Below are positions 44,763-56,500 of a stretch of 64,000 nt of DNA, one piece after another; the first letter of the stretch is position 1, and each line of letters starts with the position of its first letter. Where the stretch lies: assembly GCF_949987515.2 (NCBI RefSeq), contig NC_082687.1, forward strand, positions 115,487,838 through 115,551,837, written 5' to 3'. A program made the translations under genes and the position numbers. This DNA comes from Delphinus delphis. Lineage: Eukaryota > Chordata > Mammalia > Artiodactyla > Delphinidae. The notes beneath the pieces were generated by a model, which ran no database searches, had not been told where the DNA came from, and saw only the letters and a program-made list of their open reading frames with translations.

Positions 44763-44764
44763 TG

Positions 44765-45130
44765 ATGAAAATAAAAAGGGCTCAAGTGTTGATACATAGT
44801 ACAACACGGATGAACCAGGAAAACATATGCTAAGTGAAAGAAGCCAGTCACAAAATACCATATATTATGTGATTCAATATGAAATGTTGAGAATATGCAA
44901 ATCCATAGAGACAGAAATTAGATTAGTGGTTGCCTAGGCCTTGAGGTGTCAGAGAGAAATGGGGTGTGACTGATAATGGGAACAAGATTTCTTTTTAGAG
45001 GAATAGAATGTTCTAAAATTGATTGTGGTGATGGATGTAAAACTGTGAATACATTAAAATCATTGAATTTTATACTTGAAGCAGGCGAATTGTTTGATAT
45101 GTGAATCATATCTCAATAAAGCTGTTATGT
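44765..45130 (+). mobile_element. L1 3' UTR fragment, copy 1
   Basis: acacggatgaaccaggaaaa, ttagattagtggttgcctag, gattgtggtgatggatgtaa and catatctcaataaagctgtt form the 3' end of an old L1 (L1MA/L1MB-type). Homologous to the next entry. Confidence 0.75.
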
Positions 45131-45139
45131 ATATTTTAA

Positions 45140-45478
45140 AAAGCTTATTTGTGAACCTTGAAAACAGTAAACTAACTTAAAGAAACAAGTCACAAAGGCC
45201 ACATGATATATGACTTCGTTTCTATGAAATGCCAAGAATAGGCAAATCTAGAGAAACAGAAAGCAGATTAGTGGTTGCCAAGGGCTGGTGGAATTGGAGG
45301 AAATTGGGGAGTGAAAGCTAATGAGTATAGTTTCCTTTGGGGTAAAGAAAATATTCTAAAAGCTGACTGTGGTGATGGTTTCACAACTCTGTGAATACAC
45401 TAGAAATCACTGAATTGTACACTGTAAGTGGGTGAATTTTATGGTATGTAAATTATATCTCAACAAGGCAGTTAAAAC
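45140..45478 (+). mobile_element. L1 3' UTR fragment, copy 2
   Basis: Shares with copy 1 agtcacaaa, gagaaacagaaagcagattag, tagtggttgcca, actgtggtgatggtttcac and attatatctcaacaaggc in the same order and strand. The two copies therefore form a direct tandem of 3' ends about 370 bp apart. Divergence between them argues for separate insertion or an old duplication. Confidence 0.75.
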
Positions 45479-45559
45479 ACAACAGAACAGCCTATTGACA
45501 TTCTGTTTGTGCTTGTGTATGAAGGGGCTTGTTGAATGGCAGCTTTACTCTATAGTGAA

Positions 45560-45900
45560 GTTTTATTTGGATCTCTAATGGTCCATGTCTCTAGGTTTGC
45601 TTTGTTTTTTTCTCCTTCAGACTGTTCAGTTTCTTCAGAGATAAATTTTCTGATCTCTTGCTGGGTTTATAATCTGAGTGGCCACACAACAGTAGTTGGT
45701 TAGAGAACCAGGATCGGAATCACAGGTTAATTTTTAGAATTTCACTTAATTTTGTGGTGCAGGGCAGCTTTTCACCCTCACCCTTAGGTATCCTTGGCAT
45801 TCCTGGATCTTGGTTTGTTCTCACTTAGTTTTTCCAGAAGATAAATCATTCATTTCTTGCCTACTCTTGAAGACATATTCACCTGTCTGTCTGGGGTGAG
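45560..45900 (-). mobile_element. tentative continuation of antisense ancient L1
   Basis: cttcagactgttcagtttct and cagagataaattttctgatct resemble the 5' portion of the same L1M/HAL1-like antisense element as 44170-44762. If so, the two L1 3' ends at 44765-45478 are inserted in it. Confidence 0.3.
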
Positions 45901-46185
45901 GTGAGGGCAAATCTGGACATTTAAATGCTTCCTTAACACCAACAGTTAATTAGGTCTACCCTTCACCCTGCCCACAGTGCCTCCACTTCAGGGATTTTTT
46001 CATAGGTTCTTTCTGCAGCACAGATAGCTTGTTTCATCTTGCCATCCTCCTCAACATGTACTTGGTTTTCAGCTTTCTCTGTGTTTTAAGTCATTTACTG
46101 CTTATCCATCTACTTTCCACATCTAAAATATTCTGACACCTCACCTCTCCCCTGATGGTCATTCCCTCTCTAGTTTTCTCTAATT
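45901..46185. other. unique sequence
   Basis: Pyrimidine-rich, no gene or family recognised. Confidence 0.4.
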
Positions 46186-46195
46186 CTCTACCTCT

Positions 46196-46325
46196 AGATG
46201 GATGACAGATTAGATAGATGACAGATAGATAGATAGATAGATATTGAATAGAGAAATGACAGATGGATGAATGGATCGATGGATAGGTTGATTGATAGAT
46301 AGATGATACATAGATCTGATAGATA
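46196..46325. repeat. (GATA)n and (GATG)n microsatellite, interrupted
   Basis: Perfect gatagatagatagatagata near 46227-46245, with degenerate gatggatgaatgg and gattgatagatagatgat blocks around it. Confidence 0.9.
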
Positions 46326-46329
46326 ATTT

Positions 46330-47177
46330 CAGGCCCTAGGAAGAAGAGTAAAACATATGTGTTCCGTTCTTCATTCTTTACCCTTCACCTTAGTGAAATC
46401 TCCCTTTCTCCTTTGCTCTCCTACACAGGTGTTATCAATGACCAAACCTAACGACCAGTCCTATTTTTTCTCCAAGTCCTATTCAATTTCTGATTGAATT
46501 CTACTTGCTAAGTTTTCTTTTATTTACAGAGACTTAAAAAGAACAATTTTGCCCTTGAGTGCTATAACCCTACTATTAAAGTTTTCCTCACACTTCTGTT
46601 ATTAATTTTTTAGTCTCAATTCACTACTCCATTTTGGTCTCTGACTGTTCCTTAACTTTCTGTTAACAGAGTAAGAATGGGGAGACCAGGGCACATGTTT
46701 TTGCCTAGTGTTACTATGTTTTCTTCTGTAAAACTCCGTGAAGATTTGGCATTGCTCCTTTTCCAGAGGAACTGGATGTTCTTAGGGCAGAGAGTTATTG
46801 CTCTGCAGGAATCCTTGCCTAGGCTTCACCAGATCAATATGCATGATAATTGTTTGACACATGATACTCTTGTTTCTTTGATTCCAAGAAACATGCTAAC
46901 ATGTAGTGTTGACAGAGAGAACACTGACTATTTCAGCAAGATCTAAACTTGGGAATGAAAAATAGAAAGAATGAGTCCTTTCTAATTTTATTTCATGAGA
47001 CAATAATTCCAAAATATTTCATCTAGCAAGGGGGAAATGCAGGTTATTAAAATATCACGAGAATGACAATATAACTGAAAATATGCTTTTGGGAATAATG
47101 AAGAATTTTGCTTTCTAGTCAACTTTAAAATTCTCCATTGTGTCATAGAAAAAAAATTTTTTTTAAGGTATTTGCTT
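46330..47177. other. unique sequence
   Basis: An 89-codon frame (46677-46946) has no recognisable domain. No gene supported. Confidence 0.4.
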
Positions 47178-47190
47178 TAAAATGACTTTT

Positions 47191-47393
47191 TTTTTTTTTT
47201 TCCGGTACGCGGGCCTCTCACTGTTGTGGTCTCTCCCGTTGCGGAGCACAGGCTCCGGACGCGCAGGCTCAGCAGCCATGGCTCACGGGCCCAGCTGCTC
47301 CACGGCATGTGGGATCTTCCCGGACCGGGGCACAAACCCGCGTCCCCTGCATCGGCAGGCGGACTCTCAACCACTGCGCCACCAGGTAAGCCC
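47191..47393 (-). mobile_element. CHR-2-type SINE, minus strand
   Basis: T-tail, ccggtacgcgggcctctcac through ccaccaggtaagcc (canonical copies read cagggaagcc). Target duplications TAAAATGACTTTT (47178-47190) and TAAAATGTACTTTT (47394-47407) differ by one inserted base. Confidence 0.93.
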
Positions 47394-47407
47394 TAAAATG
47401 TACTTTT

Positions 47408-48030
47408 GAATGCTTTTATTTTCAGACACTTGAGAGAATGGGTAGGAAGAGGATATAAAATAAACCTAAATTCCTCTTAAATACCAAACACATCAAGGAT
47501 ATGAATCAAGATTACTCTGCAATGTGTCATTAATTTTTTTGATTTTATAATTTTGGGTGCAAAATTAAAATATCAACTCTAACTTGTTAGTTTATTTATG
47601 TTCATAATGTATGACTGTTGATAGATAATAAATATAAAATACACTTACATTTTAACATTCTTAACTATATATGTCGAATTTCGCAGTCATAACCAAGTTA
47701 ATCAGTACCTACAAGAAAATGAATTATTTCACAACAAATGAGTGGAGACTAAAAACGCAAGAGGCTGGTGATGGTGTCTGAATATTTTTACCAATTTATA
47801 TCATAGGTGCCAGTGTTGAAACTCATTATTTTCTAAATGATGATCTCTGACTTATGGTCATTCTGAAATCATTTGAAGGCTAAGGACACTATTATAAAAC
47901 CACTGATACTCTCTCAAATATCTATCTCTTTATATTGAAATAAGAACTGCAGCAACTAATCAGAAGCTTCTCTAGGTCACTTTCCTCCTTGGGTGGAGTT
48001 CTTTGGGTGTTGATTTATCTACTTGGAATA
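47408..48030. other. AT-rich unique sequence
   Basis: Nothing recognised. Confidence 0.4.
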
Positions 48031-48034
48031 TTTT

Positions 48035-48330
48035 TTTCCCAATAGGTAAATTCCTTTATCTTTCAAATCTCAACTTTAGTGTTACCATTAATGTGAAGCT
48101 CTCTTTCTTTCCAAGATAGATTTAAGAGACTATTCATGTTATTTTCTACTGAACTACCTCTCTGTATTTCTGCAAATATAATGTTACGATAGCTTATTTG
48201 CATAAATATCTTTTTCCTGGATTCTAAATTCTTTGAGGACAGGGAATGTGTCTTTTTATTGTTTTATATCTGAAGTATTTAGGAAGATTTGTGTAATATC
48301 ATAAGTACTTTAAATATTATATGACCACAT
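48035..48330 (+). repeat. L2 3' end
   Basis: attctaaattctttgaggac, agggaatgtgtctttttatt and gtatttaggaagatttgtgt match the L2 3' region (tgtaagctccttgagggcaggga...). Diverged. Confidence 0.55.
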
Positions 48331-48334
48331 AGAT

Positions 48335-48760
48335 TATTTATTCCAATAAATATTTTTGAGCAGTTGTATGGTGCTATGTATAAATTCCTGGGGACAGATA
48401 AATGAATAAGATCTGTTTTAAACCTTCTAGTATTTCATAGTGTATTGTGCTTATAATACACCTCGACTATATAACAGTGTGTTGAATATTTATATAAAGT
48501 GCTTTGGAAACAGAGAGTGGAAAATGTTGAATTTCCTTGAAGTGAAGGGGGAAATGTCAGGAATTATTTCCCAGACGAGGGATTATTTGAATTTAAAGAA
48601 CAAATGTAATAGCCATTTTACATATGGGGCAGAAATTTCTAGGGGAGGGAATAGCTCATGCAAAAGTATAAAAATGTGAAAGAGCATTGGATATTTTTGA
48701 AATGACTCCATGGCTAGAATGAGGTTGAAAACTAAGCAGGAGCCAGAAAATTGCAACATT
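48335..48760 (-). repeat. L2-like ancient repeat, antisense
   Basis: aataaatatttttgagcagt, cctggggacagataaatgaa, and then ggagggaatagctcatgcaa follow the order of an antisense L2-linked ancient repeat. Adjacent to a sense L2 3' end, forming a tail-to-tail pair. Tentative. Confidence 0.4.
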
Positions 48761-49059
48761 TCATGTCATGATAAGGAATTTCATCGTAATCTTTCTGTTA
48801 ATGGGACTGCATGGCAGGGGGAAAAGCAGCATCACATACACATTTAAAAAATATAATTTTAGTTGCAGTATGGAGGATGAAACTCTGAAGGTGCATGAAG
48901 GCACTGTAAGTAAGATACCAGGTGGAAAATAATTAAACTCTAAGGCAGTGGGGATGGAGAAGAGAGGGTAGGATTAAAATATATTTACAAGGTTTTCAAT
49001 AAAGATGCTTAGTCTTTTGCTCAGTTGGGGACATCTTCACAACTGGCATTTCAAATGAT

Positions 49060-49215
49060 ACCATGTTGTTCATTCATTCATTTATTTATACAATCGATCA
49101 TTATCTAACAAGTACTATATGTAATCAGTCACTATTCTAGTTACTGGAGATTCAGCAGTGAAAAAAAATCAACAAAATTTCCTTCTGTCATGCAGTTTAT
49201 CTTCGAGTGGAATGT
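49060..49215 (-). repeat. L2 3' end, antisense
   Basis: ttcattcattcatttattta, acaagtactatatgtaatc, tattctagttactggagatt and cagcagtgaaaaaaaatcaa match the antisense L2 tail. Confidence 0.55.
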
Positions 49216-50500
49216 AAGGAAGTGGCTCGTTAAGGACTGACATCTTGAAGATGGAACATATTAGGGCTGTATATTAATTCTAATCATGCCAAATTTAGGT
49301 AAAACGGATGGGCATACAACAGCTCCTGCTATAGTTTTCATTCCCTTGTCTCTTAATTTTATAAATTTCAACAGATACTTTCTTCTTTGCCTCAGGAAAT
49401 TAAAGGAGGGTTTTCACGATGAAACGGACATAATTTATGTATTAATTAACTTTAGACCTATTGACAGTGGAGAATAAGGTCTCCTGGTATCTATATGCTG
49501 CTGAGATTTAGCATGCTTTTTCTTCCCCTTGGTTAACTTCAGCAGGCCTCTCATCATGTTCGCTGCCAAATTCTGACAAATCAGTTTATAAGAAATGGCA
49601 CGAGACAATGCCAGCATATAAAAGAAAATTAAATTTCACACTGAGAAAGGTGCTAATATCATTTAAGCTGACAGTCAGCTGTACCTGTGCCAGCCATTTT
49701 CATTAGGGGTGATTTTTTTTTTTACTTTTATTTTTATTACATATCATTTAAATTTCTTCTGGCCTCAATGCAAAGTTATGCATAGCTGCTACTAGTTGTA
49801 TTTTTTGACAGTCACAGCCTGTAAGTGCTAAAGGTGACAAAGTAAAACAAAAAAAACTCTATCAGTTAATAGACTCCTAGATGTAAGCAATTTAGAACTA
49901 CCAAAGTGATATCATTTCACTGGAAATTCAAATGTAATGGCAGGGAGCACTTTTTAGGTCTTGAATAAAATAGTCATTTGACTAGAAGAAGCCAATCCAG
50001 CTGACTATTTCCTTTTCTTCTCTTTGAGTGACATTTAAATCTCACTTTTCACAGAATCTAACAGTTTGTTACATAACAGGACTTAAGAATTTAATTTTGC
50101 ATCTGCACACAGACACCAGGAAGGGTTCTTGGAAACTACTTACTACCTGAAGCTGGTCAATTACTGTACTGCAGTGAGATGATTTGTATTTTCTGCAAAA
50201 AAAAATGACTTGGAATGAAAAGGTCACTTCTTTATAGTCTGCTCAATTTAGTCAGATTATGCTCAGTCTAAATATCAGTTCTTTTCTTCCCCAGGAGTAC
50301 CAATTAGTATTAAAATAGAACCTTACACCTTATTGTTCTTTGTACATTACCTTGTCAAAATAGTACTGATTAGTACTAAGAGAAGGACCTATCTAAGTTA
50401 CAGCTTTCTTTCAGTGAACAGTCTAGGTTGCTTGGGTTTGGAGTAGGAGTGAATCAGGGAAAGAGTGCCATCTTTTTACGATGTATTTTGCAGTCTTAAG
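49216..50500. other. unique sequence
   Basis: No gene. 49650-49720 (agctgacagtcagctgtacc) has E-box-like CAGCTG and a short palindrome AGCTGACAGTCAGCT; possibly regulatory, unproven. Confidence 0.35.
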
Positions 50501-50509
50501 AAATAATTT

Positions 50510-50715
50510 GGGCTTCCCTGGTGCTGCAGTGGTTGAGAGTCTGCCTGCTGATGCAGGGGACACGGGTTCATGCCCCGGTCCGGGAAGATCCCACATGCCG
50601 TGGAGCGGCTGGGCCCGTGAGCCATGGCCGCTGAGCCTGAGTGTCCGGAGCCTGTGCTCCACAACGGGAGAGGCCACAACAGTGAGAGGCCCGTGTACCA
50701 CAAAAAAAAATAAAA
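50510..50715 (+). mobile_element. CHR-2-type SINE
   Basis: gggcttccctggtgctgcag (a small deletion relative to ggtggcgcag) through gcccgtgtaccac and a mixed AAAAT tail. Target duplication is poor: aaataattt (50501-50509) against aaataactttt after the tail. Confidence 0.9.
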
Positions 50716-50719
50716 TAAA

Positions 50720-52845
50720 ATAACTTTTAGTGGTTCACAAAAATTACAAAAATAACAAAACAATCTTAGCATTAGGCAGGAAATGGGTTTTTTTATAACA
50801 TATATAAATAATACTTTGCATTTCCATAACATTTAAAGGTTTCAAAACTATTTCATATATATGTTTCACTACATATTAGTTATAAAAGATGAAAAGCTTA
50901 ATACTTCATTGATTGACATGGGTAATACATTATGATCTAATGGAAAAAAATGGGTTGAAATTTAGAAATCACTAACTAATTGGGTTCTCTTGTATGGGTT
51001 TTTCCATTTTATTATACTCTGGTCTGATTTCTATTAAAAATATATTTGTTTTCCTTCACATTTATTTCACATGAACAATACGAGTCATAACTGAAACCTT
51101 ATGTAAAGTGTTTATATTTCCTTGTACAAAATATACAATGCAGGTATTTCCACTATGATCCCAACCAATTACCCTAACTGGTATGTACGCCTCCATTTTA
51201 TCTGCTGAGGATGACAAGTATGTTCACCTTACAACAGATCTAAAATCATGTTAATCTGAGTCTTCTTCAAGTGTTGCATTAGCAGAATTTCTAGACTTTT
51301 CCCAGTATCTTCTCCTAAAATATTTTAAGGAAATCCCAGGAGCACTTATATGTGTTACCCCCAAGACCCTAGTCTCTAACAGCTTTCAGGTCCTAGATAA
51401 AGTCACTTATTTTTTAAGAGACTATAATAAGACAGGATTGTCTCATACATGATTAGCCTGACTGCCTGAATGATCCAGGTTCTTTTCAATCATGACAATT
51501 CCGTTGCCCACTGCTCTCTGCAGTTGAGTCTTCTCATATCTCTTAAGTTAACAGAAGAGTACTTTTATTGTTATCAGATGGGCAAGTAGTCCAGACCACC
51601 CTCTTCTACTTGTGGCGTATGAATACAAATGGAGTATCTCATACATGCACTTAAATATTTTACAGTTACAAATCAGCAAATGAACTTAAAGAAAATGTGC
51701 TCTATCCCACTAAATCGATATGCCTTCAGAGAGAATAAACAGTATGCAATGTTAGCAATGAACTTTGCTCCTCAGTCACTGTGTGCAGCTGTTGGAAATG
51801 TCTTGTTAATTTGTGAATTTCACTCAAATCATGTATTGGAGCTCAAAGGACTAGAAAAGAGGCCCTTGACACTACTCAGAAAGGATGCTTCAGCATGCAA
51901 GAATTGTTTGCTGTAATGTGACCTAAGAGGAAGGGTGTGCCATGTCAATCATTTGCCACTTCTCTTTCTAAGCACCCCTCCTGCTCAAGTCCTCCCTGAA
52001 CTCCAATAAGTGTCTATTTGTGATGTTGACCAGGGCACAAGCCACAGAGTTCTCGGTATCTGACATAGTGGTGTTTTGTTTTAATGTCAAAACACGAGAG
52101 GTGGGGAGACTCAATTCCCTGAAGCTGGAATGCAATCATTTGTAAAGTAGGTATCGATGGTTGCAGGTTTTGCTGTGCCACACTTGTGTGCCAGATCCTG
52201 AGTTACAGAAAAACCTGAAAGTGCTAGATTAAACGTATCTAGTGTGTGCGTGTGTATGTGTGTGCGCGTGGCCTGGGTGTGTGTTTGATACGAAGAAACT
52301 CTAAGGTACAGGTCCCGGGTTAGGGGCTCCTCTTGCCATTACAGCCTCACTTACAGGCTTCTTCCTTCAGATGCAGTCCTCCCTCCTCTCCTCAGCGTAT
52401 CTCAATCTTGCACAGCCCATGGAAGCAATGCTGTGTTTTGCCTCCTGGTCTCTTGCTCAGTTAGGTCTTTCTCCAGCCACAGTTTCCCAGGGACTTCTCA
52501 TTCCTCCTTCCAGCACAGCCTTCTTTGGAGCTCTTCCCCACCTCTCACCCCTCTGGCATTCAAACAAGGACAGGTTTAAACCAGACAGACAAAATTTAAA
52601 TTTTTCTCTACAGACTTTCTGTATTCTATGCAAATTAAAATATGCCTAGATTAACATTTTAAGTGCTCCTGCACAATCTGTGGTTTGTGAGAAGTCTCAA
52701 ATTTCCACAGCTGTAGCCCACTGGGAAAAAAACTCTAGTGAGACGTGATGACTAATTCTATAAACTGCTGCAGGTACTTTTGCTCTTGGAGTCTGAGGAA
52801 ATGTTGCCACCTACAACTCGAGCACCTTTCCTCAAATGGAAGAAG
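50720..52845. other. unique sequence
   Basis: Contains unrecognised frames 51629-51916 (95 codons) and 52371-52649 (92 codons). A TG-rich microsatellite lies at 52238-52285. No gene supported. Confidence 0.4.
52238..52285. repeat. imperfect (TG)n microsatellite
   Basis: tgtgtgcgtgtgtatgtgtg followed by tgcgcgtggcctgggtgtgtg; alternating purine-pyrimidine with Z-DNA potential. Confidence 0.8.
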
Positions 52846-52848
52846 AGT

Positions 52849-52944
52849 AAATGTAAAATCAATTGCACATGGTAAAATCAATGTAAATGTAAAATCAATG
52901 TAAAATGTAAATCAATGTAAAATGTAAAATCAATTGCACATGGT
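52849..52944. repeat. short minisatellite with 23-bp outer repeats
   Basis: A 23-bp unit running from atgtaaaatc to gcacatggt occurs identically at 52851-52873 and 52922-52944. Between lie degenerate aatgtaaaatca units. Confidence 0.9.
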
Positions 52945-53039
52945 GTCTTAAATCCCCACACTCAGTGTTACCATCTTATTCTCCTAAACCTTTCCACAGA
53001 AGTAAATTTCAAAAATACAATTTATTGTAAAACCTATAT

Positions 53040-53246
53040 ATTTATTTATTTTTGCTGTATGCGGGCCTCTCACTGCTGTGGCCTCTCCCGTTGCGGAGCA
53101 CAGGCTCCGGACGCGTAGGCTCAGCGGTCATGGCTCATGGGCCCAGCCGCTCCACGGCATATGGGATCTTCCCGGACCAGGGCACGAACCCGTGTCCCCT
53201 ACATCGGCAGGCAGACTCTCAACCACTGCGCCACCAGGGAAGCCCA
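53040..53246 (-). mobile_element. CHR-2-type SINE, minus strand
   Basis: (ATTT)n tail, then gctgtatgcgggcctctcac through ccaccagggaagccca. Perfect 12-bp target duplication TAAAACCTATAT at 53028-53039 and 53247-53258. CpG sites partly decayed (gctgtatgcg). Confidence 0.95.
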
Positions 53247-53258
53247 TAAAACCTATAT

Positions 53259-53985
53259 TAATATGGAACTCTTCACTGGCATTAAAATTCAGGGGATACA
53301 CACCAAAAAAAAAAAAATTCAGGGGACACTGAGTTGCATACAAATTAGGTTAGCCATACATTTAAGTGTGCTAACTTTCATCCCAAACTCACTACAAAAG
53401 TCAACTCAAATGGTTATGTTTCTAGATGAAACTTGTTCAAAATTTGGGATTTTTTTTTCCCCCTCCACCATCTAAAGAGAAATTTTACACCCAGGGAAAG
53501 GGAGAATGATATTAACTGAGCTAAGGTTTAAAAGGAAAAGAAAGGTAAGAAATGCTGTTTTATTAAGAGACTAAACTACGTATCAGAGACTGCTTTCCAA
53601 GCAATTTAACCTGCAACATTAACTTTATGCTAAGAAGACATAATGACTATTTTTAAATCATAGCTCATTAAAATGCAATGAAATGTCCAATTCCAGACAA
53701 GATAGTATAACCAGGATAAGATTTACACACCTAGTAAAAAAAAAGTCACACAAAATACATGAAAGAATTGCACTCCTGCCAGGGCCATGAGGGACTCCTC
53801 ACTGTGAGAACCTTGCAGGGTTCCTGGAGAGAAAGCCCAAGAAACTTCTGTGGCCTCACTAAAGCTATGGCTTCCTAGGAGTTTCTCACTCTCATGCTAG
53901 TCCGTACAATGTCCCCAGCAAGTCTTCAAAATTACTTTTTCTACCTATTCATGGATCCAGCAGGAGCTTATGTTCCAAGTAAACA
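53259..53985. other. unique sequence
   Basis: A direct repeat aattcaggggacac/aattcaggggatac flanks an A-run near 53286-53330, perhaps a small slippage or retro-copied scar. No gene. Confidence 0.4.
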
Positions 53986-54039
53986 GAGCTCAGTTCCTGC
54001 ACATCTCTGGGTGTGCCTATCTCCCAAGATTTGGAAGTA

Positions 54040-54180
54040 ATTTTTTGCCTGTGACCTCAATTTTCTGATGGGTCCAGGAAAGATCACTGATTTTCAGTTT
54101 GCCCAGCTTTTTCTTGTTGTAGGACAAGAGTGATGACTTCCAAGCTTTTTATATGTTGGAACTGAAACATGAATCACCAC
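54040..54180. mobile_element. ancient dispersed repeat, homologous to 36385-36470
   Basis: gattttcagtttgcccagct, cttgttgtaggacaagagtg, gatgacttccaagctttt and gttggaactgaaac line up with the 36.4-kb copy. Tentatively L1M 5' region; family from memory. Confidence 0.45.
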
Positions 54181-54534
54181 CACAGTCTTATTTTCTATTA
54201 TTATTCTCTACTGAGAAAAGTTTCATTTACTGATTATTTTTTGTATTGAATTTCAATATTCCTTACAAGAGAAAAGATGTCTCTAAATTTATTGCTTCTA
54301 AGTAAATTATATTTTACCTATGAGCAAATCAATATTTAAAGCTTCAGAGTATCATATTTAACATATAATCTTTGCTGGTAAAGCCTAAATTTTGGGCAAA
54401 AAAAATGACTCAAAGGAAAGGTAAGGTAGAATGTGCATTTTTTTCTCTCTTCAGATGATAAAGGGGAAAATGAGGAGGAATATCCTAGATAAATGACATT
54501 AAACATCTGCAGCAAGGTCTGTCTGTTGATGGTA

Positions 54535-54645
54535 TGAAATCTGGAGTCAGAGTGTCTATTTGATCACATTCCAGCTCCCTGTCACTCACTAGCTGTGTGA
54601 CCTTGGACAAGTTATTAAATTATTAGTTCTCCAAGTTAAGTGGGA
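54535..54645 (+). repeat. MIR SINE
   Basis: tgaaatctggagtcagagtg, tcactcactagctgtgtgac, cttggacaagttattaaatt is unmistakable MIR core order. Confidence 0.8.
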
Positions 54646-55480
54646 TGATGTAATCTCTACATCGTTGGGAGTACCATCTGCTTGCCCTTCTATCTCTGCA
54701 GGTATCCCACTGACCTGGCTAACAGCCTCTCCTCTTTCCCTCATCTACCAGGCCTGCCATATTCCGCCTTCCGTGCAAGCCAGTTGCCCAATTTTGTCAT
54801 ATGTACCTACATATTTTCTGGGACATGGCTTACTTTAATCATGGACTGGTTGAATTTTGCAATTTCCAATTATTTTCTGTATCTTTTATGGATTTATGAT
54901 ATTTGCTTGATTATATTACACATTTTAACTAATTTAAGCACGTTCTTGATACTACCAGAGTTAATATGTTGTATTTTAGACACAATTTGGGTCTTAAATT
55001 CCAAAGGGTATCTGTCAGGCAGAAAGCCTGACGACAAAGAAATGGTATGATGCCTCTAGTCTGTGTAGAAGCTCATGTTTTCCAGGGCATTAACTGAACT
55101 GGTTGAGATGCAGACAGGAAATCTCATATCTGGGACTCGTCTCTGGGGGCAACAATATTTTTTTTTCTTTCCTGTGTTTCTGCTTCCTCAGGATGCATTT
55201 CTTAAATCTTCAGTGCATTTAAAGTCCAGCCTAAAAATTTTTTCCTTGTTAAAAATCAATCCTTTTTCTTCTAGAATCTAACCCAAAATATCTGAGCATT
55301 AGTAAATATTTTCAGGATTATTTTATGTTATTCTGCCTGGGTGACAGAGGGTGAGTGTAGTGCAAAGGTAATTCTATATATTGAAAATCCCGCATTCCAA
55401 AAATAAATATATGTATTTTCCTTCAAATTTAAATATATTTTTGTTTTAAAAAATCAAACTGGTTAAATCTTAAAGAAAGA
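54646..55480. other. unique sequence with a hydrophobic 122-codon frame
   Basis: The plus frame 54682-55050 encodes a hydrophobic, Leu/Ile-rich string with no recognisable family. AT-rich DNA gives such frames readily, and no splice or polyA context supports it. 55140-55165 is T-rich. Confidence 0.35.
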
Positions 55481-55483
55481 TAA

Positions 55484-55693
55484 TTTTTTTTTTTTTTTTT
55501 TGCGGTACGCGGGCCTCTCACTGTTGTGGCCTCTCCCGTTGCGGAGCACAGGCTCCGGACGCGCAGGCTCAGTGGCCATGGCTCATGGGCCCAGCCGCTC
55601 CGCAGCATGTGGGATCTTCACGGACCGGGGCACGAACCCGTGTCCCCTGCATCGGCAGGCGTACTCTCAACCACTGCGCCACCAGGGAAGCCC
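55484..55693 (-). mobile_element. CHR-2-type SINE, minus strand, near-consensus
   Basis: T-run, gcggtacgcgggcctctcac through gccaccagggaagccc. CpG-rich and close to other copies. The target duplication is obscured by AT-rich flanks (gataattttt left, gaattattta right). Confidence 0.93.
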
Positions 55694-55694
55694 G

Positions 55695-56010
55695 GAATTA
55701 TTTATTTTTACGTAAATGTGAGGATCATGATTTTATTTACAGATGAAATGATATAATATTTGAGACTTACTTAAAAATAATCTAGTTGGGGCATAAGTGG
55801 ATTGGGAATATAGATGAAACAAGAATGTCTGAGTGTTAGTAATTATGCTTGTATATGTTTATAAATTTCCATAATAATAAGTTAACGAAATAAAGATGGG
55901 ACAAAGAAAAATACAGTATTATAATTAGTAGTGAAAGCCTATGAGAGGGGAGAACTTTAATTAATGTAAAGAATAAGGTCAGCTGAAGGCTTTTCCTGTG
56001 CTCTTAAAGG
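55695..56010. other. AT-rich spacer
   Basis: Nothing recognised. Confidence 0.4.
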
Positions 56011-56019
56011 ATGTTTTCA

Positions 56020-56230
56020 TTCACCTATTGTGTACCCTTGGGCAAGTTACTGACCTCCTCTGTGCTTTAATTTTCTCATCTGTAAAACAGTACAGTCTGA
56101 GATTATTATGTGAAATTAATAAATGGGAAGAATACTTTCAAAGTGAGTAGAACATATATAAACCAACCAACATATATGAAGAACTTCATATGTATTAACT
56201 ATTAATGTTACTTCCTGGAATGGTAGCTAA
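56020..56230 (+). repeat. MIR SINE
   Basis: cacctattgtgtacccttgg, gcaagttactgacctcctct, ttctcatctgtaaaacagta and a 3' tail fit MIR. Confidence 0.7.
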
Positions 56231-56349
56231 AATAAATATTAACTATAGCTATAGTTATAGTTTGTGAGAATCAAAGGGGATATTTGGCTAGGATTTGAAT
56301 TTTTTTTCTAAGTTCAGTGTAATTGAAAGATTCTGTACTTGAACTCTTA

Positions 56350-56500
56350 CTATTCCATGGATATTGAGCTTAGCCCAGGGTTAGACAAGAAAAACAAACA
56401 AAAACAGGACACAGTCCAGGTCTCTCCACTTCAAGTAGCTTAGGATCTGGGTGAGAGAACAAGAGAGGGCCAAGGGAGTGAGGAAGAGACACCTTAAAAA
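56350..56500 (-). repeat. L2-like antisense fragment
   Basis: acaggacacagtccaggtct, caagtagcttaggatctggg resemble the antisense L2 region. Weak. Confidence 0.35.

Noticed and set aside
46196..46325. Regularly spaced repeats resembling an array
   Set aside because: Simple GATA/GATG microsatellite; no spacers, and the window is clearly mammalian, so a CRISPR array is excluded.
51629..51916. 95-codon frame in repeat-free DNA
   Set aside because: Reads as moderately protein-like but no domain recognised and no supporting gene structure; length is within chance for this window.
53052..53249. Recurring protein-like frames (GLSLLWPLPLRSTGSGRAG..., and APPGKP endings) seen at many places
   Set aside because: They coincide exactly with CHR-2-type SINE copies on either strand and reflect the SINE sequence, not a gene family.
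54682..55050. 122-codon hydrophobic frame resembling a membrane protein
   Set aside because: T-rich DNA gives hydrophobic frames. No recognisable family, splice or polyA context.
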